This document shows positions 56,960 to 64,000 of a DNA stretch of 64,000 bases, one piece after another. How positions within the stretch are numbered: the stretch's first letter is position 1; every line of letters starts with the position of its first letter. Both the position numbers and the translations under genes were made by a program. The stretch spans positions 71,595,371-71,659,370 of the forward strand of contig NC_083579.1 of the NCBI RefSeq assembly GCF_027579695.1, read 5' to 3'. The DNA comes from Neoarius graeffei (Eukaryota; Chordata; Actinopteri; Siluriformes; Ariidae). The notes beneath the pieces were generated by a model. It saw only the letters and a list, made by a program, of their open reading frames with translations, was not told the origin of the DNA and made no database searches.

Positions 56960-57011
56960 CTCTTACTGTAAGCTTAGTTCCACTGCCAAAGTAAGCAGGA
57001 TAGTTGCCTGT
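56960..57011 (-). CDS. Jbeta1-18
   Basis: Codes GNYPAYFGSGTKLTVRG; donor AGAG/GTGAGA. RSS CACACTG (57012-57018), spacer ATACTAAGCTAC, nonamer TGAAAAACT. Confidence 0.93.
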
Positions 57012-57176
57012 CACACTGATACTAAGCTACTGAAAAACTCCTGAAGGACTGAATATTTTTATGCCCTAAAAGAATTACCTTCTGTATAACCTTCCTATTT
57101 TACACAGATCACTAAAGCTGAATACGAATGATATTCAAGAGGAATTGCCATCAAATAGTAACGTAATATTTCTTAC

Positions 57177-57230
57177 CAAGGACTGTTAACTTGGTTCCTC
57201 CACCGAAATAAGCTTGACTGGCCCCAGAGA
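57177..57230 (-). CDS. Jbeta1-17
   Basis: Codes SGASQAYFGGGTKLTVLG; donor CTTG/GTAAGA. RSS heptamer CACAGCA (57231-57237). Confidence 0.93.
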
Positions 57231-57541
57231 CACAGCATACTAGCTCACTAATGAAATCACCCAACCATCATGTGCCATATAGTCTATACAATCTATTGCT
57301 TACTTATTTTTTGTGCATCGCACGTACATCATGTGCATATTTGTATAGCAAGTGGAGCAAATCAATAAGTAAGCTTTCTCCTTGTAGTATTTTAATTGTA
57401 GGTTAAAAAAAAAAAACAACAACAGCCAGATGAAATGAGCAACTTCTTTCAGGAAACATAATAAATTGTCTCACTGAAATTTAATCCTTTATATACATAT
57501 ATATCATACTTTTAAAAAAATATATAATTAAGCATTCTCAC

Positions 57542-57593
57542 CTCTGACTGTCAGTTTAGTTCCACTGCCAAAGAAAGCAGGATCGTTGCCTAT
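57542..57593 (-). CDS. Jbeta1-16
   Basis: Codes GNDPAFFGSGTKLTVRG, with Phe-Phe where most have Tyr-Phe; donor AGAG/GTGAGA. RSS CACACTG (57594-57600). Confidence 0.92.
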
Positions 57594-57722
57594 CACACTG
57601 ATACTCAGCTACTGAAAAACTCCCGAAGGACTGAACATTTTTCAATGCCCTAGATAAGCAAAGCTATATGCTGATGATATTAAAGAGCTATTGCAATTGA
57701 TTAGTAACATGATATTTCTTAC

Positions 57723-57776
57723 CAAGAACTGTTAACTTGGTTCCTCCACCAAAGTAAGCTTGACCGGTCCCAGAGA
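57723..57776 (-). CDS. Jbeta1-15
   Basis: Codes SGTGQAYFGGGTKLTVLG; donor CTTG/GTAAGA. RSS heptamer CACAGTG (57777-57783), exactly consensus. Confidence 0.93.
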
Positions 57777-58085
57777 CACAGTGTACAAACTCACGAATGA
57801 AATCAACCAAGCATCATGTGCAAATAGTCCACAAAATCCATCATCTGTCTACTGCTGAATTACTTTTGTGCAGCACATGTGCATAATTTGTACATTTTTA
57901 TAGCAAGCTTATCAACCTTGTAAAGAAGGTCTTTTCCTCAGAATAGCGTTTCAACTACAGATTTCTCGAAACGCAGCTCAAATGAGCAATCTCTTTCAGA
58001 AATATAATAAATACACACAATGAAACTGAATCCTTTATATATATATATCATACTTTAAAAAATATATATAATTAAGCTTTCTCAC

Positions 58086-58136
58086 CTCTGACTGTCAGTT
58101 TAGTTCCACTGCCAAAGTAAGCAGGATCGTAGTTAT
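58086..58136 (-). CDS. Jbeta1-14
   Basis: Codes NYDPAYFGSGTKLTVRG; donor AGAG/GTGAGA. RSS CACACTG (58137-58143), spacer ACACTAAGCTAC. Confidence 0.92.
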
Positions 58137-58390
58137 CACACTGACACTAAGCTACTGAAAAAACCTCAACTTATCTCTATAGTGCTATACATTTTACTAT
58201 AATATTACAATACACTATAACAAATAGATGTATGATACTGTAGCAGAATTTTAACATAATTAATTAAAGAAAGGACATGATATTACCAGCACACGAGCCC
58301 CTTTATAATTTTGAATCGAATAAGTTTTTGTTCAGATTGCTTTAAGAAACCGTTATCATGCATTTGAAAAGTCGAATCAAATTTTCTCAC

Positions 58391-58442
58391 CTCTTACTGT
58401 GAGTTTAGTTCCACTGCCAAAGTATGCAGGATTGTAGTTCGA
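58391..58442 (-). CDS. Jbeta1-13
   Basis: Codes SNYNPAYFGSGTKLTVRG; donor AGAG/GTGAGA. RSS CACGTTG (58443-58449), spacer ACACTAAGCTAC, nonamer TGAAAAACC. Confidence 0.92.
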
Positions 58443-58567
58443 CACGTTGACACTAAGCTACTGAAAAACCTCCACTCTTTGTGCAAAACCCTCAATGTGA
58501 CCCTCAGTGTAGCCCTTCTGTTATACAATACATACACAATATTGAGTTTTATTGTATTTTTTCTTAC

Positions 58568-58617
58568 CTATAACGGTGAGTTTGGTGCCTGCTCCAAAAT
58601 ATGCTTGTGAATATGAG
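58568..58617 (-). CDS. Jbeta1-12
   Basis: Codes SYSQAYFGAGTKLTVIG; donor ATAG/GTAAGA. RSS heptamer CACAGAG (58618-58624). Together with Jbeta1-13 it repeats the pair layout of Jbeta1-21/22 and -24/25. Confidence 0.9.
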
Positions 58618-58789
58618 CACAGAGTTTCAGGGCTGCATCGTAAATGTCTACATCTTATCTTAGAGAATTACTGCCTGCTTTGCTTGTCTGACTCTCTATG
58701 TTTGTACATCACACATTTTCCTATAATCAACACAGTAAACCTTAACAGTTATGAGCATTTATATGGTAGAGCAAGTTGATATTTCTTAC

Positions 58790-58838
58790 TTATATCAGTA
58801 ATTGTTCCTTTACCAAAAGTAAACTGGGTTTCTATAGT
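58790..58838 (-). pseudogene. Jbeta1-11 pseudogene
   Basis: Minus codes RNPVYF-like sequence, then an extra T (TTTTGGT for TTTGGT) shifts the frame before GKGT, and TVLG has become TDI. The donor reads ATAA/GTAAGA, losing the final G, and the heptamer is CACAAGG (58839-58845). It cannot give a normal J. Confidence 0.8.
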
Positions 58839-59032
58839 CACAAGGTGAAAGCTTGTAGTGAAAATGACTTAAATGAAGGATCCCTATTGTCTAACTGGCT
58901 CCTGGGCCTTGAACAGGATCAGATTTACCTGATTTTCCTAAAGAGTTCTTGTAATACCACTTGTAGAAACCTGTTCCTTCCTACAGCAAGAATGGCTAGA
59001 AATATTTTCAACAAAACACAAGCAGTACTTAC

Positions 59033-59080
59033 CAAGAACGGTCAATTTTGTGCCGCTGCCGAAATAGGCTTCATAATTGG
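59033..59080 (-). CDS. Jbeta1-10
   Basis: Codes NYEAYFGSGTKLTVLG, the shortest intact J1 segment; donor CTTG/GTAAGT. RSS heptamer CACAGCA (59081-59087), nonamer ATCAAAAAG. Confidence 0.92.
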
Positions 59081-59218
59081 CACAGCATTTGGGTGTCATA
59101 TCAAAAAGTGCGTCTCAATTCACGCTCTAATGGCTTTTTATATAATTACAGTGATGCATGATTTTTTACACTGGTGTTTGCTTAGTAGATTTTTTTTTAG
59201 TATTCTTTACTTTCTTAC

Positions 59219-59270
59219 CTAAAACTGTCAGTTTTGTTCCATCTCCAAAGTATGCTGGATCATTGAAGGT
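59219..59270 (-). CDS. Jbeta1-9
   Basis: Codes TFNDPAYFGDGTKLTVLG; donor TTAG/GTAAGA. RSS heptamer CACAGTC (59271-59277). First of three FGDG segments. Confidence 0.92.
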
Positions 59271-59408
59271 CACAGTCTGATTGCATTCACTAATTTCCCA
59301 GATCTCTCTAATGCTAACTGTGTCAACCTGACATGATAAAATTTTCATATACAGTAGCCTTGTCTCGAAATAAAACATGCAATGATTTTAAGACCAAAAT
59401 GATCTTAC

Positions 59409-59459
59409 CTACAACTGTGAGTTTTGTTCCATCTCCAAAGTATGCTTGATCACGGTTGT
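59409..59459 (-). CDS. Jbeta1-8
   Basis: Codes DNRDQAYFGDGTKLTVVG; donor GTAG/GTAAGA. RSS CACAGTA (59460-59466), spacer TGATTGTGTGAA. Confidence 0.92.
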   Translation of the reverse strand, partial: TTVIKHTLEMEQNSQL

Positions 59460-59551
59460 CACAGTATGATTGTGTGAACAAATTTTTCAGATCGCTCTAA
59501 TGCTATTTGTCTGGATTTTTGCCTCAACTCTCTAGTTTTTATATCATGAAA

Positions 59552-59608
59552 CAAACAAACAAACAAACAAACAAACAAACAAACAAACAAACAAACAAAC
59601 AAACAAAC
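59552..59608. repeat. (AAAC)n microsatellite
   Basis: About 14 AAAC units between Jbeta1-8 and Jbeta1-7. Confidence 0.9.
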
Positions 59609-59758
59609 CTCCTGGGTCCTGCTAAGGCTGAGTGAAATATTAATCTACACTACATGTTTTTCTGTAATGCCTAATGGATGAACAGTTCAGATTTCCAATT
59701 AGCAATGCAATCTTACAATCTTATATTGGTGATAATTACAAGATCAAAACATTCTTAC

Positions 59759-59812
59759 CTAAAACGGTTAATTTTGTTCCATCTCCAAAGTATGCTTGAT
59801 AACTACCGCTGT
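59759..59812 (-). CDS. Jbeta1-7
   Basis: Codes SGSYQAYFGDGTKLTVLG; donor TTAG/GTAAGA. RSS CACAGTA (59813-59819), spacer nearly that of Jbeta1-8. Confidence 0.92.
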
Positions 59813-60130
59813 CACAGTATGATTGTATGAACAAATATCCCAGATCTCTCTAATGCTAATACTGTGAAACTAGCTTGACAAAATTTCCCATACATTCACA
59901 TTGTATCTGATGGTTCACAACTTTAGGAAGAAAAAAACATCTTGATTGTTCTAACAGCTGAACGAAACAGTGCTATAGAAGTAAAATATGACCTAGACTT
60001 GAACCACTAGCACTAGAAAAGTTCTCAAATCATTCATTTAAATCCTAAAATCTGGAATACTTCAGAATTTTCATTACCATCAAAAATACATTTGACATTG
60101 TTGGAAATTTCAAGAAGTAAACTTTCTTAC

Positions 60131-60181
60131 CTAAAACAGTGAGCTTTGTTCCAGCTCCAAAGTATGCTGGATTGACGTTGG
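60131..60181 (-). CDS. Jbeta1-6
   Basis: Codes NVNPAYFGAGTKLTVLG; donor TTAG/GTAAGA. RSS CACAGTA (60182-60188), spacer TACTTGTGCAAA. Start of the array of 343-bp repeats running to Jbeta1-2. Confidence 0.93.
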   Translation of the reverse strand, partial: PTSIQHTLELEQSSLF

Positions 60182-60474
60182 CACAGTATACTTGTGCAAA
60201 CAAATTTCCTAGATCTTTCTAATGCTATTTTTTTCTCAACTCTCTAAAACTACATGACTATATAATTTTTCCTGGTTACTGCTATGGCGAAGTGAAACGG
60301 TACATTAAATAGAGAACATTACTGGCTCAGAGAGTAGCCATTGCTGCATAAAGAAACAATCTGGAACCATTAAGTCAAAGCAAAGTTACATTCTTCATTA
60401 TCTAATGAATGACCACTTTATGCATTTCCATTAATTAAACATTGTTGACAATTACAGGCCCAAAACTTTCTTAC

Positions 60475-60525
60475 CTAAAACTGTCAGCTTTGTTCCAGCT
60501 CCAAAGTATGCTGGATTGGCGTTGG
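60475..60525 (-). CDS. Jbeta1-5
   Basis: Codes NANPAYFGAGTKLTVLG; donor TTAG/GTAAGA. RSS CACAGTA (60526-60532). 344 bp from Jbeta1-6. Confidence 0.93.
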
Positions 60526-60816
60526 CACAGTATACTTGTGCAAACAAATTTCCTAGATCTTTCTAATGCTATTTTTTCTCAACTCTCTAAAACTATATGA
60601 CTATATAATTTCTCCTGGTTGCTGCTATGGCGAAGTGAAATGGTACATTAAATAGAGAACATTACTGGCTCAGAGAGTAGCCATTGGCACATAGAGAAAC
60701 AATCTGCAGCCATTAAGTCAAAGCAAAGTTACATTTTTCATTATCTAATGAATAACCCCTTCATGCATTTCCATTTATTAAACATTGTTGACAATTACAG
60801 GGGCAAACTTTCTTAC

Positions 60817-60867
60817 CTAAAACTGTGAGTTTTGTTCCAGCTCCAAAGTATGCTGGACTGGTGCTGG
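60817..60867 (-). CDS. Jbeta1-4
   Basis: Codes STSPAYFGAGTKLTVLG; donor TTAG/GTAAGA. RSS CACAGTA (60868-60874). 342 bp from Jbeta1-5. Confidence 0.93.
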   Translation of the reverse strand, partial: PAPVQHTLELEQNSQF

Positions 60868-61159
60868 CACAGTATACTTGTGCAAACAAATTTCCTAGAT
60901 CTTTCTAATACTATTTTTTTCTCAACTCTCTAAAACTATATGACTATATAATTTCTCCTGGTTGGTGCTATGGCGAAGTGAAATGGTACATTAAATAGAG
61001 AACATTACTGGCTCAGAGAGTAGCCATTGGCACATAGAGAAACAATCTGGAACCATTAAGTCAAAGCAAAGTTACATTCTTCATTATCTAATGAATAACC
61101 ACGCCATGCGTTTCCATTAATTAAACATTGTTGACAATTACAGGGCCAAACTTTCTTAC

Positions 61160-61210
61160 CTAAAACTGTGAGTTTTGTTCCAGCTCCAAAGTATGCTGGA
61201 CTGGTGTTGG
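61160..61210 (-). CDS. Jbeta1-3
   Basis: Codes NTSPAYFGAGTKLTVLG; donor TTAG/GTAAGA. RSS CACAGTA (61211-61217). 343 bp from Jbeta1-4. Confidence 0.93.
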   Translation of the reverse strand, partial: PTPVQHTLELEQNSQF

Positions 61211-61503
61211 CACAGTATACTTGTGCAAACAAATTTCCTAGATCTTTCTAATGCTATTTTTTTCTCAACTCTCTAAAACTATATGACTATACAATTTTTC
61301 CTGGTTGCTGCTATGGCGAAGTGAAATGGTACATTAAATAGAGAACATTACTGGCTCAGAGAGTTAGCCATTGGCACATAGAGAAACAATCTGGAACCAT
61401 TAAGTCAAAGCAAAGTTACATTCTTCGTTATCTAATGAATAACCACGCCATGCGTTTCCATTAATTAAACATTGTTGACAATTACAGGGCCAAACTTTCT
61501 TAC

Positions 61504-61554
61504 CTAAAACTGTGAGTTTTGTTCCAGCTCCAAAGTATGCTTGATACGCGTTGG
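61504..61554 (-). CDS. Jbeta1-2
   Basis: Codes NAYQAYFGAGTKLTVLG; donor TTAG/GTAAGA. RSS CACAGTA (61555-61561). 344 bp from Jbeta1-3; its upstream flank leaves the repeat. Confidence 0.93.
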   Translation of the reverse strand, partial: PTRIKHTLELEQNSQF

Positions 61555-61750
61555 CACAGTACACTTGTGCAAACAAATTTCTTCGATCTTTCTTATGCTA
61601 GCTTTAAGAACCTGGCATAATTGCATTTTGCAGAATCTGCTTAGGGCTAATGTCGCTCAATAAAAATGGATTTTAGATGTACAAATGTGCAAACACAGAC
61701 GTAAACTATGTTACAAGCTACATGTTAAAATTTGAAACGAGTGGACTTAC

Positions 61751-61801
61751 CTAAAACGGTTAGTTTTGTTCCAGCTCCAAAATATGCTTGAGAGCCAGTG
61801 T
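61751..61801 (-). CDS. Jbeta1-1
   Basis: Codes TGSQAYFGAGTKLTVLG; donor TTAG/GTAAGT. RSS CACATTG (61802-61808), spacer TAAAGCAGTGCT. First J after the D segment, 387 bp from it. Confidence 0.93.
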
Positions 61802-61808
61802 CACATTG

Positions 61809-62148
61809 TAAAGCAGTGCTTCAAAATATGCATCATGTCCTCATGGTATTCCATAATAAAAGATAAAAACACAAAACAAAGCAGATCCAGAATGATTTCC
61901 AATTAAAAAGCACTTTGGTTTAAAGTTTTCAGTGATGCGTCATGATAAAAATAAATAAAGAAAGAAGAGCTAAGATGCAGCAGTGTGCATTTCCATGATG
62001 GAAAAATAAAATAAAATTAGCAATAATGAGTAGAAAAAGAAAGTTGCATACTGAAAAGAATATGTAGAGACTGGAAGTTTAAATTGATGTGAAATAAACC
62101 ACATGTTCCAGTTCTCTGATCGACTAACACAAACAGTAAATGCAGGGA
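61809..62148. other. D-J1 spacer
   Basis: No J, RSS or repeat recognised between Jbeta1-1 and the 3' RSS of Dbeta1. Confidence 0.5.
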
Positions 62149-62187
62149 GGTTTTTGTACAGCGGCTCTATGGAAATGTATCATCGTG
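62149..62187 (-). other. Dbeta1 3' recombination signal, 23-bp spacer
   Basis: On plus: nonamer complement GGTTTTTGT (62149-62157), a 23-bp spacer, heptamer complement CATCGTG (62181-62187). On the coding strand it reads CACGATG-23-ACAAAAACC, fit to join the 12-RSS J segments. Confidence 0.93.
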
Positions 62188-62199
62188 GCCCCCTGTCCC
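62188..62199 (-). CDS. Dbeta1 diversity segment
   Basis: The minus strand reads GGGACAGGGGGC, 12 bases, flanked by a 23-RSS on the J side and a 12-RSS on the V side. This is the defining layout of TRBD. From general knowledge the sequence is the same as human TRBD1. Glycine codons appear in more than one frame (GGGACAGGG gives GTG; GACAGGGGG gives DRG). It supplies the centre of CDR3. It is the only D segment I found in the window. Confidence 0.95.
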
Positions 62200-62227
62200 C
62201 ACGGTGTTAAAACATTAAACAAAAACA
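62200..62227 (-). other. Dbeta1 5' recombination signal, 12-bp spacer
   Basis: On plus: heptamer CACGGTG (62200-62206), spacer TTAAAACATTAA, nonamer ACAAAAACA (62219-62227). It is suited to joining the 23-RSS V genes. Confidence 0.93.
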
Positions 62228-62917
62228 AAATTGTGCATTCTGCCTCTAACCCACACCCCTCCCATGGCTCACTTTATCTTTATTTCTCATCGGACACTTT
62301 GCACACTATTATAATTTTGTCAGGTGTTTTAGCAGGCAGTGTAATCTAAACTGAATGTTGCTATTTCTGTGAGTACCAAGAAATCGAGCAGGTGCATCGT
62401 ATCAAAAAGAAAAAAAAAAATCTTCCTGTGTCATAACCCCCACCCACATCCTCCTGTAACTGTATCAAAGTATGATTGATTCCAGGATCTGCTGCCTTCA
62501 CTGTAACTACACCAGGAGATGGAGACACAGAAGCCTTAAGTTAAAATATTCATTTACTTACGAATGCTGAAAAAGCCCTGAAATACTGATGTACTGTGGT
62601 TTACATAAGTATTTACTTTTACACATTTTGTAGCCTAAGATAGAATGGATATGGACAGAATTGGGATTTTGTAAAAAACATGCCTACCATGCATATTTCC
62701 AAGGCCCAGGACAAACTATTCGATATGACTATATTATATGATGAAATTACAAAAGATGACCACACCTACATTTTTGAACATTATAGTTTGATCAAACAGA
62801 TTTTTGTTCATATAGCATTATTCTTCATATCAATGGACAACTAAACCCTCCTGTCCCACCCCGCCCCTTCCACCAAAATTCTTAACAATAACAAAGAACA
62901 GGCATGGACAACAGTTG
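62228..62917. other. upstream of Dbeta1, no recognised gene
   Basis: This flank would hold the D-region promoter in a TRB locus, but I cannot point to a specific element. No V gene is seen. Confidence 0.4.
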
Positions 62918-63107
62918 TGATTGCAAAAGTATTCACCCTCATTGTTTGGTGAAAAATTCACCAAATGTTTTCGCCTAACTAATTCTTCTTCTCATATATC
63001 AGCTACACGCAATCAAATTAATCAAGGCTGTAGTTGACTGTTTTACTGTAGATTTCTTAAAGTGAATGTAATGTCCCTAAACACACTTTTTTCCTTCGTA
63101 CAAAGCA
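62918..63107 (+). mobile_element. degenerate Tc1-like fragment
   Basis: TTGCAAAAGTATTCACCCTC and CTACACGCAATCAAATTAAT recall the Tc1 family at 22180. The element is short, decayed, and interrupted by the hAT at 63116. Confidence 0.45.
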
Positions 63108-63115
63108 GGGCTTTG

Positions 63116-63943
63116 AACCGGTTCAAGGAACGAAAACGAAAACCGGGAACTTTTTCTATTTCACATGGAACAGAAACGAAACCAGAAACTTTATTATTTT
63201 TTATGTTCTGGAACAGAAACGCTTATTAAAAATAATGGTAACCGGTTAATACCGGTTTTTATTTCATTCCTCAAAGTTTCCGTAGCCTACAAATAAAAAA
63301 AGTCATTCTTCTCCTGTGCAAGTTTCTATGACCCGCTGGGGTTCACTTCCTGTGTGACGTTCGCTGACTGAATGGAGAGAGCGGAAGGGTGGACTACTAT
63401 CACGTCTCTACATCTTAAATAAGAGGTAAATATTGCAGTCTATCGTTATTCAAAAACGTCAATTTCAAACACGATATCAGTATATTTGTCCACGTTAATG
63501 AGAGGCTCGCGAACATTAAATGACGTTAACCTCTGTTAGCCGATCAATGCATAGGGCCTGACTAGCCTTTGGTAACACACTAAACGAATTCTCTTTCATT
63601 TTTGGCACTTTTTCTGTTTGTGTAGATGGGAAGACATACTGAGAATCCAAATCGCCAACATTTGAAATAATAATTGTTTTGAATTATTTCTTGTCTTATT
63701 TAATGAAGGTTGTAATAGAATTAGCCTACATTTGGCTTAAGCTGGATGAGACAGAGACATAATTTTATAGCCATTTGTTAAACAGCTGACAGGGAACGTA
63801 ATTAACCGTTCCGGGAACGAAATTTTTTTGTTCTAACCGGTTCGGGAACGTCTATTTAATGGTGGAACCCAAAACCGGAAACGTTAAAATTCCGTTTCTG
63901 TTCGGAACGAAACAATAGAAAAAAATTCTGGTTCAAAGCCCTG
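63116..63943. mobile_element. non-autonomous hAT element with perfect 8-bp target duplication
   Basis: Begins CAGGGCTTTGAACCGGTTC and ends GGTTCAAAGCCCTG. GTACAAAG is duplicated at 63108-63115 and 63944-63951. Subterminal GGAACG/CCGGTT motifs recur. No transposase frame over 828 bp. Confidence 0.85.
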
Positions 63944-64000
63944 GTACAAAGCAATCATTATGTTGATTGACCATGTGTTTTCGAGCTATAGCTGATCCAA

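Noticed and set aside
58776-59222. A 148-codon plus-strand frame across the J cluster
   Set aside because: It overlaps antisense to two J segments and their signals and has no domain signature.
53599-61801. J and C segments as an immunoglobulin light-chain locus (FGxGTKLTVLG also fits Ig light chains, and fish IgL V genes can be inverted)
   Set aside because: A D segment with paired 12/23 signals, 18-bp and membrane exons with a lysine-bearing helix, and 30 J segments fit TCR beta, not a light chain.

Overview
The window is vertebrate DNA from a teleost fish. It carries the 3' part of a T-cell receptor beta (TRB) locus embedded in dense fish transposons. Seven tRNA-headed DANA/HE1-type SINEs, Tc1 families, hAT elements and a Penelope-like element fit an otophysan fish. 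A catfish-like species is my best guess from the SINE sequence, held weakly. The TRB assignment rests on four things: J segments coding FGxGTKLTVLG with 12-spacer recombination signals; a 12-base D segment with a 12-RSS on one side and a 23-RSS on the other; C genes with an Ig domain, a tiny second exon and a transmembrane exon holding a lysine; and V genes with 23-RSSs.

The D, J and C genes lie on the minus strand and read from right to left. Dbeta is at 62188-62199. Thirty J segments (29 intact, one broken) occupy 61801 to 53599. The compact four-exon Cbeta1 is at 50187-49337. Next come two nearly identical 6,667-bp tandem units (42039-48707 and 35372-42040), each with two J segments and one Cbeta exon 1. 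Only the last unit is followed by membrane exons (34835-34824, 34698-34601, and a probable tail exon at 32147-32094). Cbeta2 is therefore an exon-1-only duplicate, and Cbeta3 is the complete gene.

Four V genes (10778-11220, 18847-19291, 21243-21687, 27465-27896) lie on the plus strand, downstream of the last C gene and inverted relative to D-J-C. Like mammalian TRBV30, they would have to join by inversion. Each has a leader exon, a V exon, a perfect 23-bp-spacer RSS and a shared upstream block with a TGACGCA motif. They spread by duplication of a unit that also carries a Tc1-like transposon; one unit (16.5-17.8 kb) has lost its V gene. More V genes probably lie beyond the right edge.

The left 16 kb is mostly transposon fossil: a hAT end, a Penelope-like fragment folded into an inverted repeat, nested terminal-inverted-repeat elements, a THAP-domain element whose THAP exon has grown into nine exact 63-bp repeats, head-to-head LTR remnants with the start of a Ty3/Gypsy gag, and a nearly full-length 4-kb LINE. 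Further nests sit inside introns, notably a three-level nest in Cbeta3 intron 3.
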